Origin: Oasisia sp. SBJ-2009
Taxonomy: Eukaryota; Annelida; Polychaeta; Sabellida; Siboglinidae
DNA length: 64,000 bases
NCBI GenBank assembly: GCA_964017155.1
Contig: OZ024856.1
Span: forward strand, 38,873,909 to 38,937,908
Reading direction: 5' to 3'
The position numbers and the translations under genes are program-made. Numbering within the stretch: the stretch's first letter is position 1; every line of letters starts with the position of its first letter. Below, in pieces: positions 1 through 9,960 of this stretch. The notes beneath the pieces were generated by a model. The model saw only the letters and a list, made by a program, of their open reading frames with translations, had not been told where the DNA came from and did not search any database.

Positions 1-234
1 ATCTCAAAACATCGAATGACCTCCACACTTGTTTCAGAAGGAAGACAAATCAATTGTGTTCCTACTTGTGTACTCGTGATTTACACAACAACAAAGCGCC
101 TGGCCTACAGTTGCCTTTGCCTTTGCATGCTGCTTCCTAAGTATACTGTTTCCAGTCGAGATCAGTGCGTTGTGATTGGTGTAATGACGGGCAAAGAACC
201 AACTGTATTGAGTGGGTGTATGTTTGCGTGCGAG

Positions 235-374
235 AATGTGTATGACATGTTAAGATAGTTTCCGCGGTGCGATCTTCGGTGAAACGCATACAACTGACAG
301 ACATCACTAGACCAAAAAAGCACCACCTGGAGTGGTTACGAGGAAACTATTCGAAGTCTAAGCCATCTTCTTTA
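235..374. repeat. Repeat R1 copy A, left half
   Basis: Matches the stretch near 40950-41080, including the words cacctg-agtggttacgagga and ttattcgaag. The other half of this copy resumes at 3900, so the repeat was split by the pogo element inserted at 375. No gene is recognised in bases 1-374. Confidence 0.75.
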
Positions 375-508
375 GGGGAGAGTTACCGGTACCGTACCGG
401 TTATGGGAATCGTACCACCTGTTTGCCTAGAAAACGGGTGATGGTAGGTGCCCAATTACTGCATAGCGCGCAAGCGTAGTCCAAGGGAAGTAACTCGCTG
501 AAAGAAAA

Positions 509-2407
509 ATGGCGACTCAACAAAAAGCAGCGGCAAGGTGAGAAGAAATCAATTTTAACACTTGTTGATGTTAATTTCCATGATGTTGTTTAGCGTGACA
601 CTGTAGTTAAATACGCAAAGACTAGAAGCAATCCTATATTGTCAGTATTGTCGAATACTGACCTGCCATCCAGCAAAGTTTAGAACAATTATCTTTGCCT
701 TCCCAGGAGCATGGCTTCGTTTAATTTATTACTAGAGAGTTACGCATATCGTACCACTCTTGGTCTTCTGTATGGTACCGGTGGTACGATTCAGATAACC
801 TGTGGTACGATATATATGACATGTGCGTGTGTGTGTGAGTGTGTGTGTGTTTATGTGTGTGTATGTGTGTGTGCGTGCGTGTGTGCGTGCATGTGTGTGT
901 GTGTGCGTGTGTGCGTGCGTGCGTATGTCTGTGCCTGTGTCTGGTTACACGTCATGAGCATAGGCCATACTGTAGACACCGGCGCGTCATCAAGTCATAA
1001 TCATAACCATCATCATTATCTAAACCTGATGAAACTGATTTATTTTATTGATGGTGTTTCAGGAAGAAACCTGCTCCATCTGTGTGGACACCAGATGACA
1101 TGCGGAAGTGTCTAGCAGCCATTGATGGTGGCACGGGAGTTAATGCTGCATCAAGGCAGTTTGGCATACCCAAACCAACAATTCATCGCCATCGTCTCGG
1201 CCTGAACAAATATGCAACAGATGACAAGAAACTACGAGGCGGCCCTTGCATTTTGCCAAATGAAGTGGAAGAGGAGCTTGTTCGCCATATAAAGGAACTG
1301 GACGAATCCTTTTTTGGAATAACAATCACAGACCTTAGAAAGCTAGCCTACCAAGTGGCTTGTGCTCATGGCATCAATAAATTTAGTGAAGCCAAGCAAG
1401 CAGCAAACAAAACCTGGTACTACAATTTTATGAGTAGGCACCCTGAACTGTCACTTCGCTCTCCAGAACCGACTTCCGTTGGAAGAGTGAAAGGATTCAA
1501 CAAGAAAGATGTTGGGGAGTTCTTTGATAAATATTACCAGCTCATCGAAGAACATGGTTTCACTGCAGACAAAATATACAATATGGATGAAACAGGCCAT
1601 TCGACAGTACAAACACCGTCCAAAGTGATTTCTACAAAAGGAAAGCGACAAGTAGGGGCAGCAACCAGCGCTGAACGCGGAACCAACACAACTGGCGTGT
1701 ACTGTCATTCAGCAACGGGGCATTTCATACCGCCAATGCTCATCTTCAAGCGAAAACGTCTGGCTGACAGTTTAAAGATTGATGCACCGAACGGAACTGT
1801 GTTTGCATGCACAGAGTCTGGGTGGATAGATACTGACGTGTTCTTGCAATGGTTGCATCACTTCATCAGTTGCGTGAAGTCAAGCCCACAAAGCAAACAC
1901 TTGCTCCTCTTGGATGGACATACATGTCACAGCAAGAATCTGGAAGCAATCAAACTGGCCAGGCAAAATAATGTCGTGATGCTTTCATTCCCAGCACATA
2001 CCACACACCGGCTTCAGCCGCTGGATGTGACATTTTTTAAATCGCTGAAGAGTTGGTATAACATTGAGATTGAGCACTATCTTCGATGTAGCCAGGGCAA
2101 ACCTGTGGGTGTTCATCTGGTGAGTGGTTTGGTAGGTAGATCGTTTGTCAAGGCCGCAACGATGGAAACAACTGTGAACGGCTTCAGAAAAACTGGCCTA
2201 TGGCCTCCAAATCGTCACGTCTTCGACGAAGAATTCAGTCGCATGGAGGCAGTTGTGAACAGTGCCTGTCCAGATAGTGAAAGGCCGACTAATTCTGCAG
2301 ATACAGATATTGGAACCCGGGGTGAGGCCAGGCCAGCAAATCATGTGCGATCTGCTAGTGCAACTTCAACTGCTCTCGCATCAGGACAAGATCCCGAAAC
2401 CAGGTGA
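509..2407 (+). CDS. pogo-family DDE transposase (two exons: 509-537, 1063-2407)
   Basis: This protein would bind the element ends and catalyse cut-and-paste transposition in the nucleus. Exon 1 codes [10 protein letters not shown] and ends AG at 537 before the donor gtgagaag. The acceptor tttcag lies at 1057-1062, and the join keeps frame into [13 protein letters not shown] psq-type helix-turn-helix follows (about residues 18-55; [18 protein letters not shown]), then a CENP-B-type DNA-binding region to about residue 155 and the DDE_1 catalytic domain. The acidic triad is visible: NMDETG (D185), [11 protein letters not shown] (D294) and [11 protein letters not shown] (D331). The first two are 109 residues apart and the last two 37. 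A TGA at 2405-2407 ends the frame, but the same frame continues open into the OTU region, so the stop looks like a lesion. Homology is from motif recognition, and the splice is predicted. Confidence 0.88.
538..1062 (+). other. Predicted intron of the transposase gene, with a GT-rich microsatellite
   Basis: Donor AG|gtgaga and acceptor tttcag|GAAG give an in-frame join. Bases about 820-935 are an imperfect (GT)n/(GTGC)n tract that opens a spurious Cys/Val-rich frame, which should not be annotated as a gene. Confidence 0.7.
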
Positions 2408-3235
2408 ACAAGCCCGGCTACTGCACCAATCAGTTGTGATGTCCCAATCACGACTCCTACAGAGCCAGGTGAATTAAGACCTAGGCCTACCGAGTCACCA
2501 CCAGCACGCCCTGCAGCTCCAGCTTCCAGTAGAAGCAGTGAGTCTACACCTTGCAGACCTTCAGTGTGTGATCCAGCTACACCTTCAACTGACTCAGCTA
2601 CTGCTACCTGCAGCAGTGGTTTATGTACAGTACCCACAAAGGGTGATGGACGTTGTTTCTTCCGTGCGATCGTTATTGCTTTGAACCCAGACTTGCAGGC
2701 AAGTGAACGAAACCCGGTAACAGGAGAAATACTGGACGAATTGAAAACTATTCAAGAAACTGCTCGTGCTGACAACTTAAGAAGTATGGCTATTTTACAC
2801 ATGTGTCAAAATCTACATATGGAGCCGTGTGCTGCGGAACTGAGTGCCGATATGCCTGAACATCTCCGTTTCCAAACTGTTGCTGAGCGCATCCTTCACA
2901 TGTCAGACCCCCAGTCCATGGTTGGAGAGCTGGAAATTCAGTCCACAGCAGCTGTATTGAACCGACCCGTGCATGTCATGATTGACGGCAATAACCATGT
3001 TTCTAAGTACAATAATTCTGCGCAGTGCGCCAAGGGCCCGCTGGTCGTCAAGTACACACCCCATGCTGATGCCGGCCATTATGAAGCTATGGTGCCCGTT
3101 AGAATAAGTGCCATTTCTCCAATTCCCAAACTAACAGTTACCAAACGCAAAACCCCTGCCTCATCAAAAACACACGTCCTGACAAGTAGTCCATATAAAG
3201 ATGGACTAGAACAGAAAAGGAAGAAAAAACAATAA
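2408..3235 (+). pseudogene. OTU-family cysteine protease domain, continuation of the transposase frame
   Basis: OTU domains are cysteine proteases that usually remove ubiquitin. The region lies in the same reading frame as the transposase and is separated from it only by the TGA at 2405-2407. A Pro/Ser/Thr-rich linker (2408-2620) leads into the Cys box KGDGRCFFRAI, with Cys at 2654-2656. A middle helix block is followed by EIQSTAAVLNRPVHVM, typical of OTU. The His box ADAGHYEAMVP has His at 3077-3079. So both catalytic boxes are present. The basic tail ends at a TAA (3233-3235) next to A-rich runs, where the downstream frame shifts by one. It may once have been one protein with the transposase; alternatively it was translated separately from an internal ATG (2564). 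The domain call is by motif. Confidence 0.82.
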
Positions 3236-3527
3236 AACCAGTGACAGAACTGGGAAGGCACACTCTCAGCCACAAAAGAGCTGTAAGGTTCGCAAGCCTA
3301 CCGCCAGCTGCCGAGGGAAAAAAGTCAAGAAGTGTCGTAGAAATGACTCCAGCAGTAGCGAGGATGATGATCCATTTTGCATTGTTTGTTGTGAACGGTT
3401 TACAACCAGCAAAAGCAGGGAAAAGTGGATTGCTTGTGTTGTTTGTCAGCAATGGGCACACGAAAAGTGCACACCAAGTGATGGTTTCACTTACATTTGC
3501 CATCATTGTGATGATTGCGATGAATAG
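3207..3527 (+). pseudogene. C-terminal PHD-like zinc finger of the transposase polyprotein (frame-shifted)
   Basis: In the frame one base away from the OTU frame, bases 3207-3527 are open and end at TAG. The frame gives a basic Lys/Arg linker, an acidic SSSSEDDD stretch and then a Cys/His module: CIVCCERF, then WIACVVCQQWAHEKC, then YICHHC. This Cys4-His-Cys3-like spacing, with the W-x-x-C...W-x-H core, matches the PHD-like finger often found at the end of pogo-type transposases. The shift from the OTU frame probably arose in the A-runs near 3218-3235. The longest open frame in the same bases (3241-3651) is in another phase and has no such pattern, so I treat it as spurious. Confidence 0.75.
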
Positions 3528-3899
3528 ACATTTGACCGTAGTTCTTGTCATATTACGTGCTGTGGATTTTGAACTGAAACGGTATTGTTTTTATATGTTA
3601 TATTTGAGTAAAGCAGGGCATGCCTTTCGTACCTATGAGGTATTGTTATAGTACCAGAGGTACGAATCCAGTGATCTGGTGGTACTAATTAAAGACCCTG
3701 TCTCTTGATTCGTACTTTTTGAATGAAAATAAAAACATTGTGTGATAGCTGTTGTGTGTACCATCTGCTAATATTAAACATACTATATGGTAGAACTATA
3801 CTGGCAATATTCTACGTGCAAATATTAGTGCTCTGGGATGTCATACGTGTGATGCACAGTTGGTTTTGCTTAAGGGGTACTATACCAGTAACTCTCCCC

Positions 3900-4810
3900 T
3901 ATATCAGTTCCGATTACTAAAACTAGCTAGATCAATCGTCTAAGTAAACCGTTTTGTTTGTTTTCTCGTCTTTGTGAGAACTATAACATTACAACTAATA
4001 TCCACTCGCAGTTAGTATTATACATAATGTATATATGAAGCTATCTTTGTTTCTCCCGGTGATCGGCCTACATTTTCAATTACATCAACACGTTATATTG
4101 CACCTGCACAAAGTGGCAGTACTAAATAAACACAATGTTTCACTCACTGTCAAATGACTGACCCGCGTCGCCAGTCTTCCTATCATCGCGTCCGGTCGGT
4201 CATTAATGCTGCCAGATGTTGCCGGCTATGGACCATGCGTCTCTGTACCTTCACCTGGCGAAGACACCTGAGAAAAAAACACAATAAAACGTGCGTTACA
4301 ATATGTACGGTGACTAAAGACGTTGAAACTATTATCCTAAATTCTTACATATGCCCATATTCCTTCACCCCACTGGCGTCAAAGGCGTTAATCCCACAGC
4401 GATTCGGTCGAGATTCCACTAAAGAAACTGGCATCTCTTCCAGCATTCGGCTGCGCGGCAAGGTAATGGCTCGAAACCGGAAACCTACTGTGACGTCACG
4501 ACAATACGGCAAACGCGCCGTTTTCGTTTCCGACGACGTCAGATTTCAAGATGGCGACGCCGTTGATATAGTAAAACTGGGGGGGGGGGACAAAGCGTCT
4601 TCTTCTTCGTTCTTTCAATGTCTGCACTTGCGCTAGTGTATGTTGTCATCATGTACACGCATAGGACTACAGTTTTATTATGGTGCAGCGGCCTGTGCGA
4701 CATTCGGGTACTTTTTATGTACGATGCATGTCAATGTGCGTGGTGTATAGCACCGACTAGATTCAACAATGTCCATTGATTTTTATAACAAATGTGTCAG
4801 GCCTGCTGTT
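3900..4810. repeat. Repeat R1 copy A, right half
   Basis: Continues R1 after the pogo insertion. It is similar to 38820-39700 and 41085-41975, with shared words such as caatcgtctaag, cactggcgtcaaagg and gcgctagtgta. No coding capacity is recognised. Confidence 0.8.
4440..4570 (+). promoter_or_regulatory. CpG-rich promoter-like module of repeat R1
   Basis: In order the block has an E2F-like ggctcgaaaccgg (ggcgcgaaaccgg in the other copies), a perfect CRE-type TGACGTCACG, cgccgttttcg, a second gacgtca and a YY1-like CAAGATGGCGACG. The same order is kept at 39330-39445 and 41640-41745. Promoter activity is inference from known motif consensus sequences. Confidence 0.4.
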
Positions 4811-5849
4811 TCCGCACACCATACTAATATAATATATTAAACTACACTTATAATCTGCATTCTAACATACATATATCTATACAAACACACACATATCGCA
4901 TTTACTTTATTTACCACACCAAAAACTCTGTCATAATACTGAAAAGTGAGTGAAAACAGTACTTACAACATAACAACGAGGAAAACTTGTGTAAAAACTT
5001 GTACATAAACAGGGAAAAGCGTCAAGGAACCAAATTGCGTGCAATGTCTAAATAACTCCCTATCACAACATACTAAGAAACTAAGACAAATACATAAATC
5101 ATGTGCAACGTCTAAATACTCACGAAACTCCTATCACAACATACCAAGAAAAGACATAAAACATACACATACAACTGTAAAATATATATACATGGCACTT
5201 ACAATGTAAAATATATACACGTGCAAATGTAAACATCTACATGGCGCTTACAAATGTAAGACATATACACATACAATTGTAAAACATATACATAGTATTT
5301 AAGTCTACTGAATGATGATGATGATGATTTGGTTGATGTGTGATTAAATACCACAAATGCCATCCTGGCATCATGGTATTTTAATCAATGTATGCATTTG
5401 ACAGCAGTGTATATGTATGGGGTGAATGAATGATAATATATCACAGAACAGTCCAGCACTGAAGAGTTGACGCGGTATCTGAGCGAGCGGTTTTGTAGGT
5501 GGTAAGTCAAGGTTGTAGCATGATGAAGAGATGCCAACCTAAAACAAAAATTTCATAACTTCAGTAATACGGAAAGGATGTATTGCCACAATGTATAGAT
5601 AAATGCAGATTAGTGAGTTATATATGTATATACACATTTACATGCATAAAGATTATATACACTTTTACAGCTAGATTAACACAAACCCTGTGATACAGCT
5701 TTGCTGTAACTACCTAACATAATCTTATTTTAGGGGAGGGACCCTGGCTCATTCACTACCTCCACGACCAGTCGCCCATCTGCAGAAGATGTCCAACCTC
5801 TGTTGACAAAATCAAATGCCAGGGTTACCTGGTTGGGTGGCATCAAAAT
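4811..5849. other. Intergenic stretch, no gene seen
   Basis: AT-rich with short A/C-rich words. The only structure is an imperfect hairpin at 5342-5386, where gattaaata-cca...atgcca pairs with tggcat...tggtattttaatc. A (GAT)n run sits at about 5314-5328. Confidence 0.5.
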
Positions 5850-6150
5850 GCAAGGCTTTATGCCGTATAAAATTATTGCCAGTCACACATATTTTGGTGG
5901 ACACATGGATGTTAACTGTTAAACTAGTTTATAAACTTTCAAATGTGCCTGATGACCTGAAATGGGCTACAAACACATATATGACACCATTTACACTCAC
6001 TTTCAAGGCATATATAACGATATCTATGGTTTTGGAAAACCTTTTTTCCTTTGCTCCTTCATTTTTTCTACCAGTCCACCCATATTTCTACCCGTCCATA
6101 TTTGCTTTACGTCCAAATGAAGGGTGGACGGGTCTCTACATAAACCTATG
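5850..6150. mobile_element. MITE family M1, copy 1
   Basis: This is the reverse complement of 51861-52123 and of the two parts of the copy at 25651-26564. Imperfect inverted ends (GGCTTTATGC and the complement of tctacataaacc) and conserved inner text such as tatttctacccgtcca define it. It has no coding capacity, and its TTAA site is unoccupied here. Confidence 0.65.
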
Positions 6151-6398
6151 TCAAAATGGCAAACACGGCATCGATATATCTGGTCATTTGGCTGAACTAA
6201 CAGACACAGACAACATAAATGACACCGCCTGTTGCAATAGTCACAGCAGATACAACTCAGACGTCCAATTGGTTTTTGGCAGAAAGGGACGTCGCAGTAG
6301 GTCCGCTTGCTGTCCCGCTTCCGCTCGGCATGCAAACATCTCACAATGTGGCGACGGTAAAAATCCGTGTGGAATGGCTGCATCACGATGGGTGGCAC
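6151..6398 (-). other. Possible PHD-like Cys/His-rich coding fragment
   Basis: The - strand frame ending at the edge of the MITE has TYCDVPFC..., then CDYCNRRCHLCCL and YRCRVCHF, with spacing loosely like a PHD finger. It has no flanking exon support. A + strand frame over the same bases is also open, so this may be chance or a relic of a transposase tail. Confidence 0.25.
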
Positions 6399-6464
6399 AT
6401 TGCAGCAAATGGGCTCAGCATTCTACAACAGAAGATTGTGCAGCTGGTACAATTTGAATCATAA

Positions 6465-7655
6465 ATGCCTTTGAGATCAGATGCTGTAGACCTGAAAATG
6501 TCATAATAAATTATGTATCACCGCCTCTCATTGTCACTGAATGTACACAAAGCAACAGTTCAGACAAAAGTGCGTAGTCCTTCAGCTAACACCACTTCCC
6601 ATCTGGCCAAGAAGTCTCTGCAAGCATGCAAATAAATATTATCAATAATCTTATTCACGCCATTCAAGGATTTAAAAGAGGTTAAGTGTTCTATAGTGTA
6701 ATGTCCTATCCCTGCTCAAAACACTACACTTTATTCCCTGTTCAATCAACCACCATCTCAACTTCTTTGGGAAGCATCCAGCAATGCTGCATTTAATGCG
6801 TGAAGGCTTGCTCATGAATACAAACATCCATCAGAGTATATAACCAGGTATTCATTAATTCAAATGGAGTAATGTTTGAACACAGCAGGACATGAGAAAA
6901 GCCAACTTTACCTCCACAACTGAAGATACTTTGCACGACGAGTCAGATTGTGCACATAGTCCAGGATTGCTACCACGTCAGCTGCCAGGAGTAGCCATGC
7001 AGTCGTTTGCAGTACAGATCGGCATCAAAACGACACGAAATGGATGGAATCGAACCTGCAAACCACATGAATATGTAATATGTTCCAATATGTTCACACT
7101 GGGTCCTCGTATTGTTGACGTATTTATATGTTATTTTTACTCTGTAATATGCTTAGTTTTACTATTTGCAATTTAAAATATGAAACTAATCCATATCAAG
7201 CCACTAATCCATTTCAAGACAACCTGTGTAAACAGTTTTTTTAATTTTAGTGACAGCTGCAAGCATTGAATTGTAGAAAAAAAGATCAAATTAATTACAA
7301 TTGTAAGAGCTGCTTACATCTGTACACAACGATTCATCTTGTATGTGATACTCCCACATCTCTGGAAGATATGCCGGAATCACATGCACTGATCCAGGTT
7401 TGGCTGTGTTGACATTTCGGCTGACAAGACCAATGTAAGCATGGACCACCTAAAAAGAGCAACTTCCTATAAAAAATATTCTAGTACATCAACAAGATAG
7501 GATATTTTGCAACCACAATTTTAGTGTAGATGTGTGTAAATATATATATTGACACATAATTTAGAATAACCAATATCTAATCCTAAACATGAGCAATCAG
7601 CATTCCCATGTATATGTATATTTTACAAATATTGCATTTTGAGACCCAAGCACAG
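6465..7655. other. Intergenic stretch, no gene seen
   Basis: AT-rich, with short frames only and no recognisable domain. A 94-codon frame at 6892-7176 has no protein-like pattern. Confidence 0.45.
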
Positions 7656-7659
7656 CGGA

Positions 7660-7860
7660 GCGCAATTGCCAGCGGTGCACACAGGATGAGCGATAAACAG
7701 TTTATTTAGGCCGACCGCGTTGTCTTTTCGATCTCAAAAGTCTACTAAGACGCGCTGTATATATGCACAAGATGGTGTTAACTTATTTAATTAACAAAAT
7801 CAAGTATTAAATGTTGGCAAAAATACCGTTATAATGGCAAAACTGAGGTGCTGCGTAAGT
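7660..7860. repeat. Repeat R2, inverted relative to the copy at 59556-59810
   Basis: Shares gcgataaacagttt, gccgaccgcg, ttgtcttttcga, aatgttggcaaaaatac and ttataatggcaaaa with the reverse complement of 59556-59810. The copies are about 52 kb apart. It is probably an old non-autonomous element. Confidence 0.7.
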
Positions 7861-8640
7861 GGTGCCGGAATGATTAACGTCACTGTCAGGCAGGCTGTCA
7901 GCGCCGTTGGCGTTACTGATTCACATTAACAATTAACGCACAATTACAACATTGCTCCCACATGGCTATGAGAACATGCTTTTAGTTACTTACTTCTGGT
8001 GGCTCCTAATGCCACGGCCTTCCTTTCTGGGGTTGCCGATCGAAGTGCTTGCAACCTAGTCTGATGGTCGGACTGGCGTGCTGCGGGAGGCGGACAGGAC
8101 AGCTCGCAATTTGTTTGCGGTGGCGACGGTTCTTGAATTAACGCAACAAAACTTCACATGGCGATCTGTGGCATACTTGCCTAAATTGATTGCCAGTTGT
8201 CGAACGTGGCGCCTACCTCTAAACGAAGCGGCTCCATCTTTTTGAACTATCGTTTACAAACGTGCATCGCCTCAGCGAAAGATCGCAACGACAACACGTA
8301 ACTGTTACACGTTGTTTTTAATATCAGTCTACACATGCGTAAAAAATCCTGTGCGGTGATTGGACGAATCCTGCTCTGCGAATAGTGGCTTATGTTTCCT
8401 TGTCCGCAGAGCTGCTCTGCGGTTAGCCAGTCCGTAATAATATTACGCGGCATGCAAAGAATAAGAACAAATAATACAGTTGTGTAAAACAATAGTTAGG
8501 CCTCATTTATAATATTGTATACAAGCATGGAGGAAATATCGCAACAAGGATATATATATGTACGTTGACGATATGATTTATGTACGTTGTAATGTGGATG
8601 TAAATATATATTGTACGTTTGGGAAACAATTTCGCAAATT
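7861..8640. other. Intergenic stretch, no gene seen
   Basis: Mixed composition, including GC-richer sequence near 8000-8240. A - strand frame at 8247-8492 has no recognisable domain. Confidence 0.4.
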
Positions 8641-8720
8641 CCTGTCCCTCTGATGAGGGGACACCTGCAATGTAGGGACACTTTTGCTTGGCCGGACAGG
8701 TGTCCCTACAAGACAGGTTC
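8640..8720. repeat. Short palindromic repeat (GGACACC type)
   Basis: GTAGGGACAC at 8672-8681 pairs perfectly with GTGTCCCTAC at 8700-8709, and an outer cctgtccc...aggggacacctg lies at 8641-8667. It resembles the small dispersed hairpin repeats common in invertebrate DNA; family unknown. Confidence 0.5.
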
Positions 8721-9830
8721 TACTGCACTAGAAAGAGTACAGAGGAGAGCAACCAAAATGATACAAAAACTCTGGAATATTAGTTATGAAATGGGTCTAA
8801 AAGAATGTGGTTTAACAACAATAGAAACCAGAAGATTGAGAGATCAGATTGAGGTATTTAAAATATTGAATGGGTATGAAAATTTTGACAGAAATATTTT
8901 TTCATGGTCAAAGTAGAGAGAAGGACTAGAGGACACGGAGTTACATTAGCAAAGAAGCAATGTAAACTAGATATTAGAGAATTTTCATTTTCACAACGAA
9001 TAGTAAGCAAATAGAATACATTATCAGCTGATTGTATAGGTGCTAGTAGTGTTAAAGTTGCATTCTGACATAATTTCCCCTTTTAAACGCATTTTAGAAA
9101 AGTCAATGTACACCATGACCGATATTTGCTTATTAGTATACTTCCTACCACATGACTCACTTTGTGGTTTTATGCGTTATTTGATCAAATATAAGTTTGC
9201 AACAAACAACGGCTCTGGAGTTTCCCAAAAGTCGATCTATTTTTACCATCGGAACTCTCCAGTCAACGTAAGTAAACGATGGGGCAAACTAAAAGGCGGT
9301 TCCACATATCCACGTTAGTCGCTAGAGGCGCCACTAGGCAACAATACCCTAGTTATTTAAATCATGCTCAATTAGCCATTGAGCGTACAGGCGCGTAGCC
9401 AGCGATAGTTTGTATGTGGGCAACTGGACATGCCGTAAATATGGAGCGTATCGAGCGGTGGCATCTTTGTGAATGTGGTATGTCGTTTCCGTGCGGTGTG
9501 CCAATTGTGATCCGCCTTTTAGTGTGGCCCTAGTGTGGTTTCCTGACAGCGCTTTTCACTGGAATTCCCTTCATCGAGGTCTAAACCAATCAGAGAATTC
9601 TAACTGGTGAGGCTCACCGGGACAATTTTTCGTCTTTTGCTGTTTTTTATCTTAAAATGGCATATTATGTGAAAATAAGTTGATAGGTAGTTGAGGAAAA
9701 CAATATATAGTTTATGGGGAATGCTGGTTTACTGGGAAATTGTATTTTAAACATGGCGGAAGTCAGAATGCAACTTTAATATATTTAAAAATAAAATCGA
9801 CATATACTATAATGGATATACCTAAGGGCG
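8721..9830 (+). pseudogene. LINE C-terminal fragment split by a MITE
   Basis: Codes the extreme C-terminus of a CR1/L2-like non-LTR retrotransposon protein: TALERVQRRATKMIQ, then a helical region ending YENFDRNIF. After one frame change near 8910 come TRGHGVTLAKKQC, DIREFSFSQRI and LSADCIGASSV. The MITE enters at the TTAA of this last codon pair (9052-9055). After it (9778 on) the frame resumes NIFKNKIDIYYNGYT and stops, which is how such proteins usually end. A TAG replaces the expected Trp codon near 9013. It is a dead fragment. Confidence 0.72.
9056..9775. mobile_element. TTAA-type (piggyBac-like) MITE, copy 1
   Basis: It is flanked by TTAA at 9052-9055 and 9776-9779. Perfect 14-bp inverted ends read AGTTGCATTCTGAC and GTCAGAATGCAACT. 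It is 720 bp long, with no transposase. A second copy lies at 25877-26491. The TTAA duplication is the hallmark of piggyBac-type insertion. Confidence 0.85.
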
Positions 9831-9849
9831 GGGTATACTTAGATAGATA

Positions 9850-9960
9850 GGTTGGCCTCTCGATAAGCCAAAGGGCTTGTAGTTCGCCTGCCATCTGGAG
9901 TTGAATCTCTGGGTGGCAATCTTGTTAAAGGTACTTCCTCCACTCGTTTGCTAATCGCCA
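9850..9960 (+). mobile_element. Possible tRNA-derived SINE head
   Basis: gggcttgtagttcgcctgcc followed by a B-box-like GGAGTTGAATCTC and then gtggcaatcttgttaaagg resembles tRNA-derived SINEs of molluscs. The cloverleaf is degenerate, so it is not an active tRNA gene. Confidence 0.4.

Larger units (their letters stand above)
375..3899 (+). mobile_element. pogo/Tigger-type DNA transposon, 3.5 kb, with TIRs and TA duplication
   Basis: The element starts GGGGAGAGTTAC at 375 and ends GTAACTCTCCCC at 3899. The TIR is about 27 bp, with 12 perfect outer bases and then partial identity (GGTA, GTACC). TA lies on both sides, at 373-374 and 3900-3901, as expected for Tc1/mariner/pogo insertion. A related empty site at 41071-41090 reads through without the insert and has a single TA, which fixes the boundaries. 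The interior encodes a DDE transposase, an OTU domain and a PHD-like finger on the + strand. Both ends carry extra GGTACGA/TCGTACC words near 410, 739, 790, 804, 3628, 3657 and 3712, which may be transposase-binding sites (inference). Confidence 0.9.

Noticed and set aside
711..1115. 134-codon frame with a Cys/Val run
   Set aside because: Runs through the GT-rich microsatellite in the predicted intron; no protein pattern.
3241..3651. Open frame after the OTU region
   Set aside because: A neighbouring phase contains a clear PHD-like finger; this frame has no domain.
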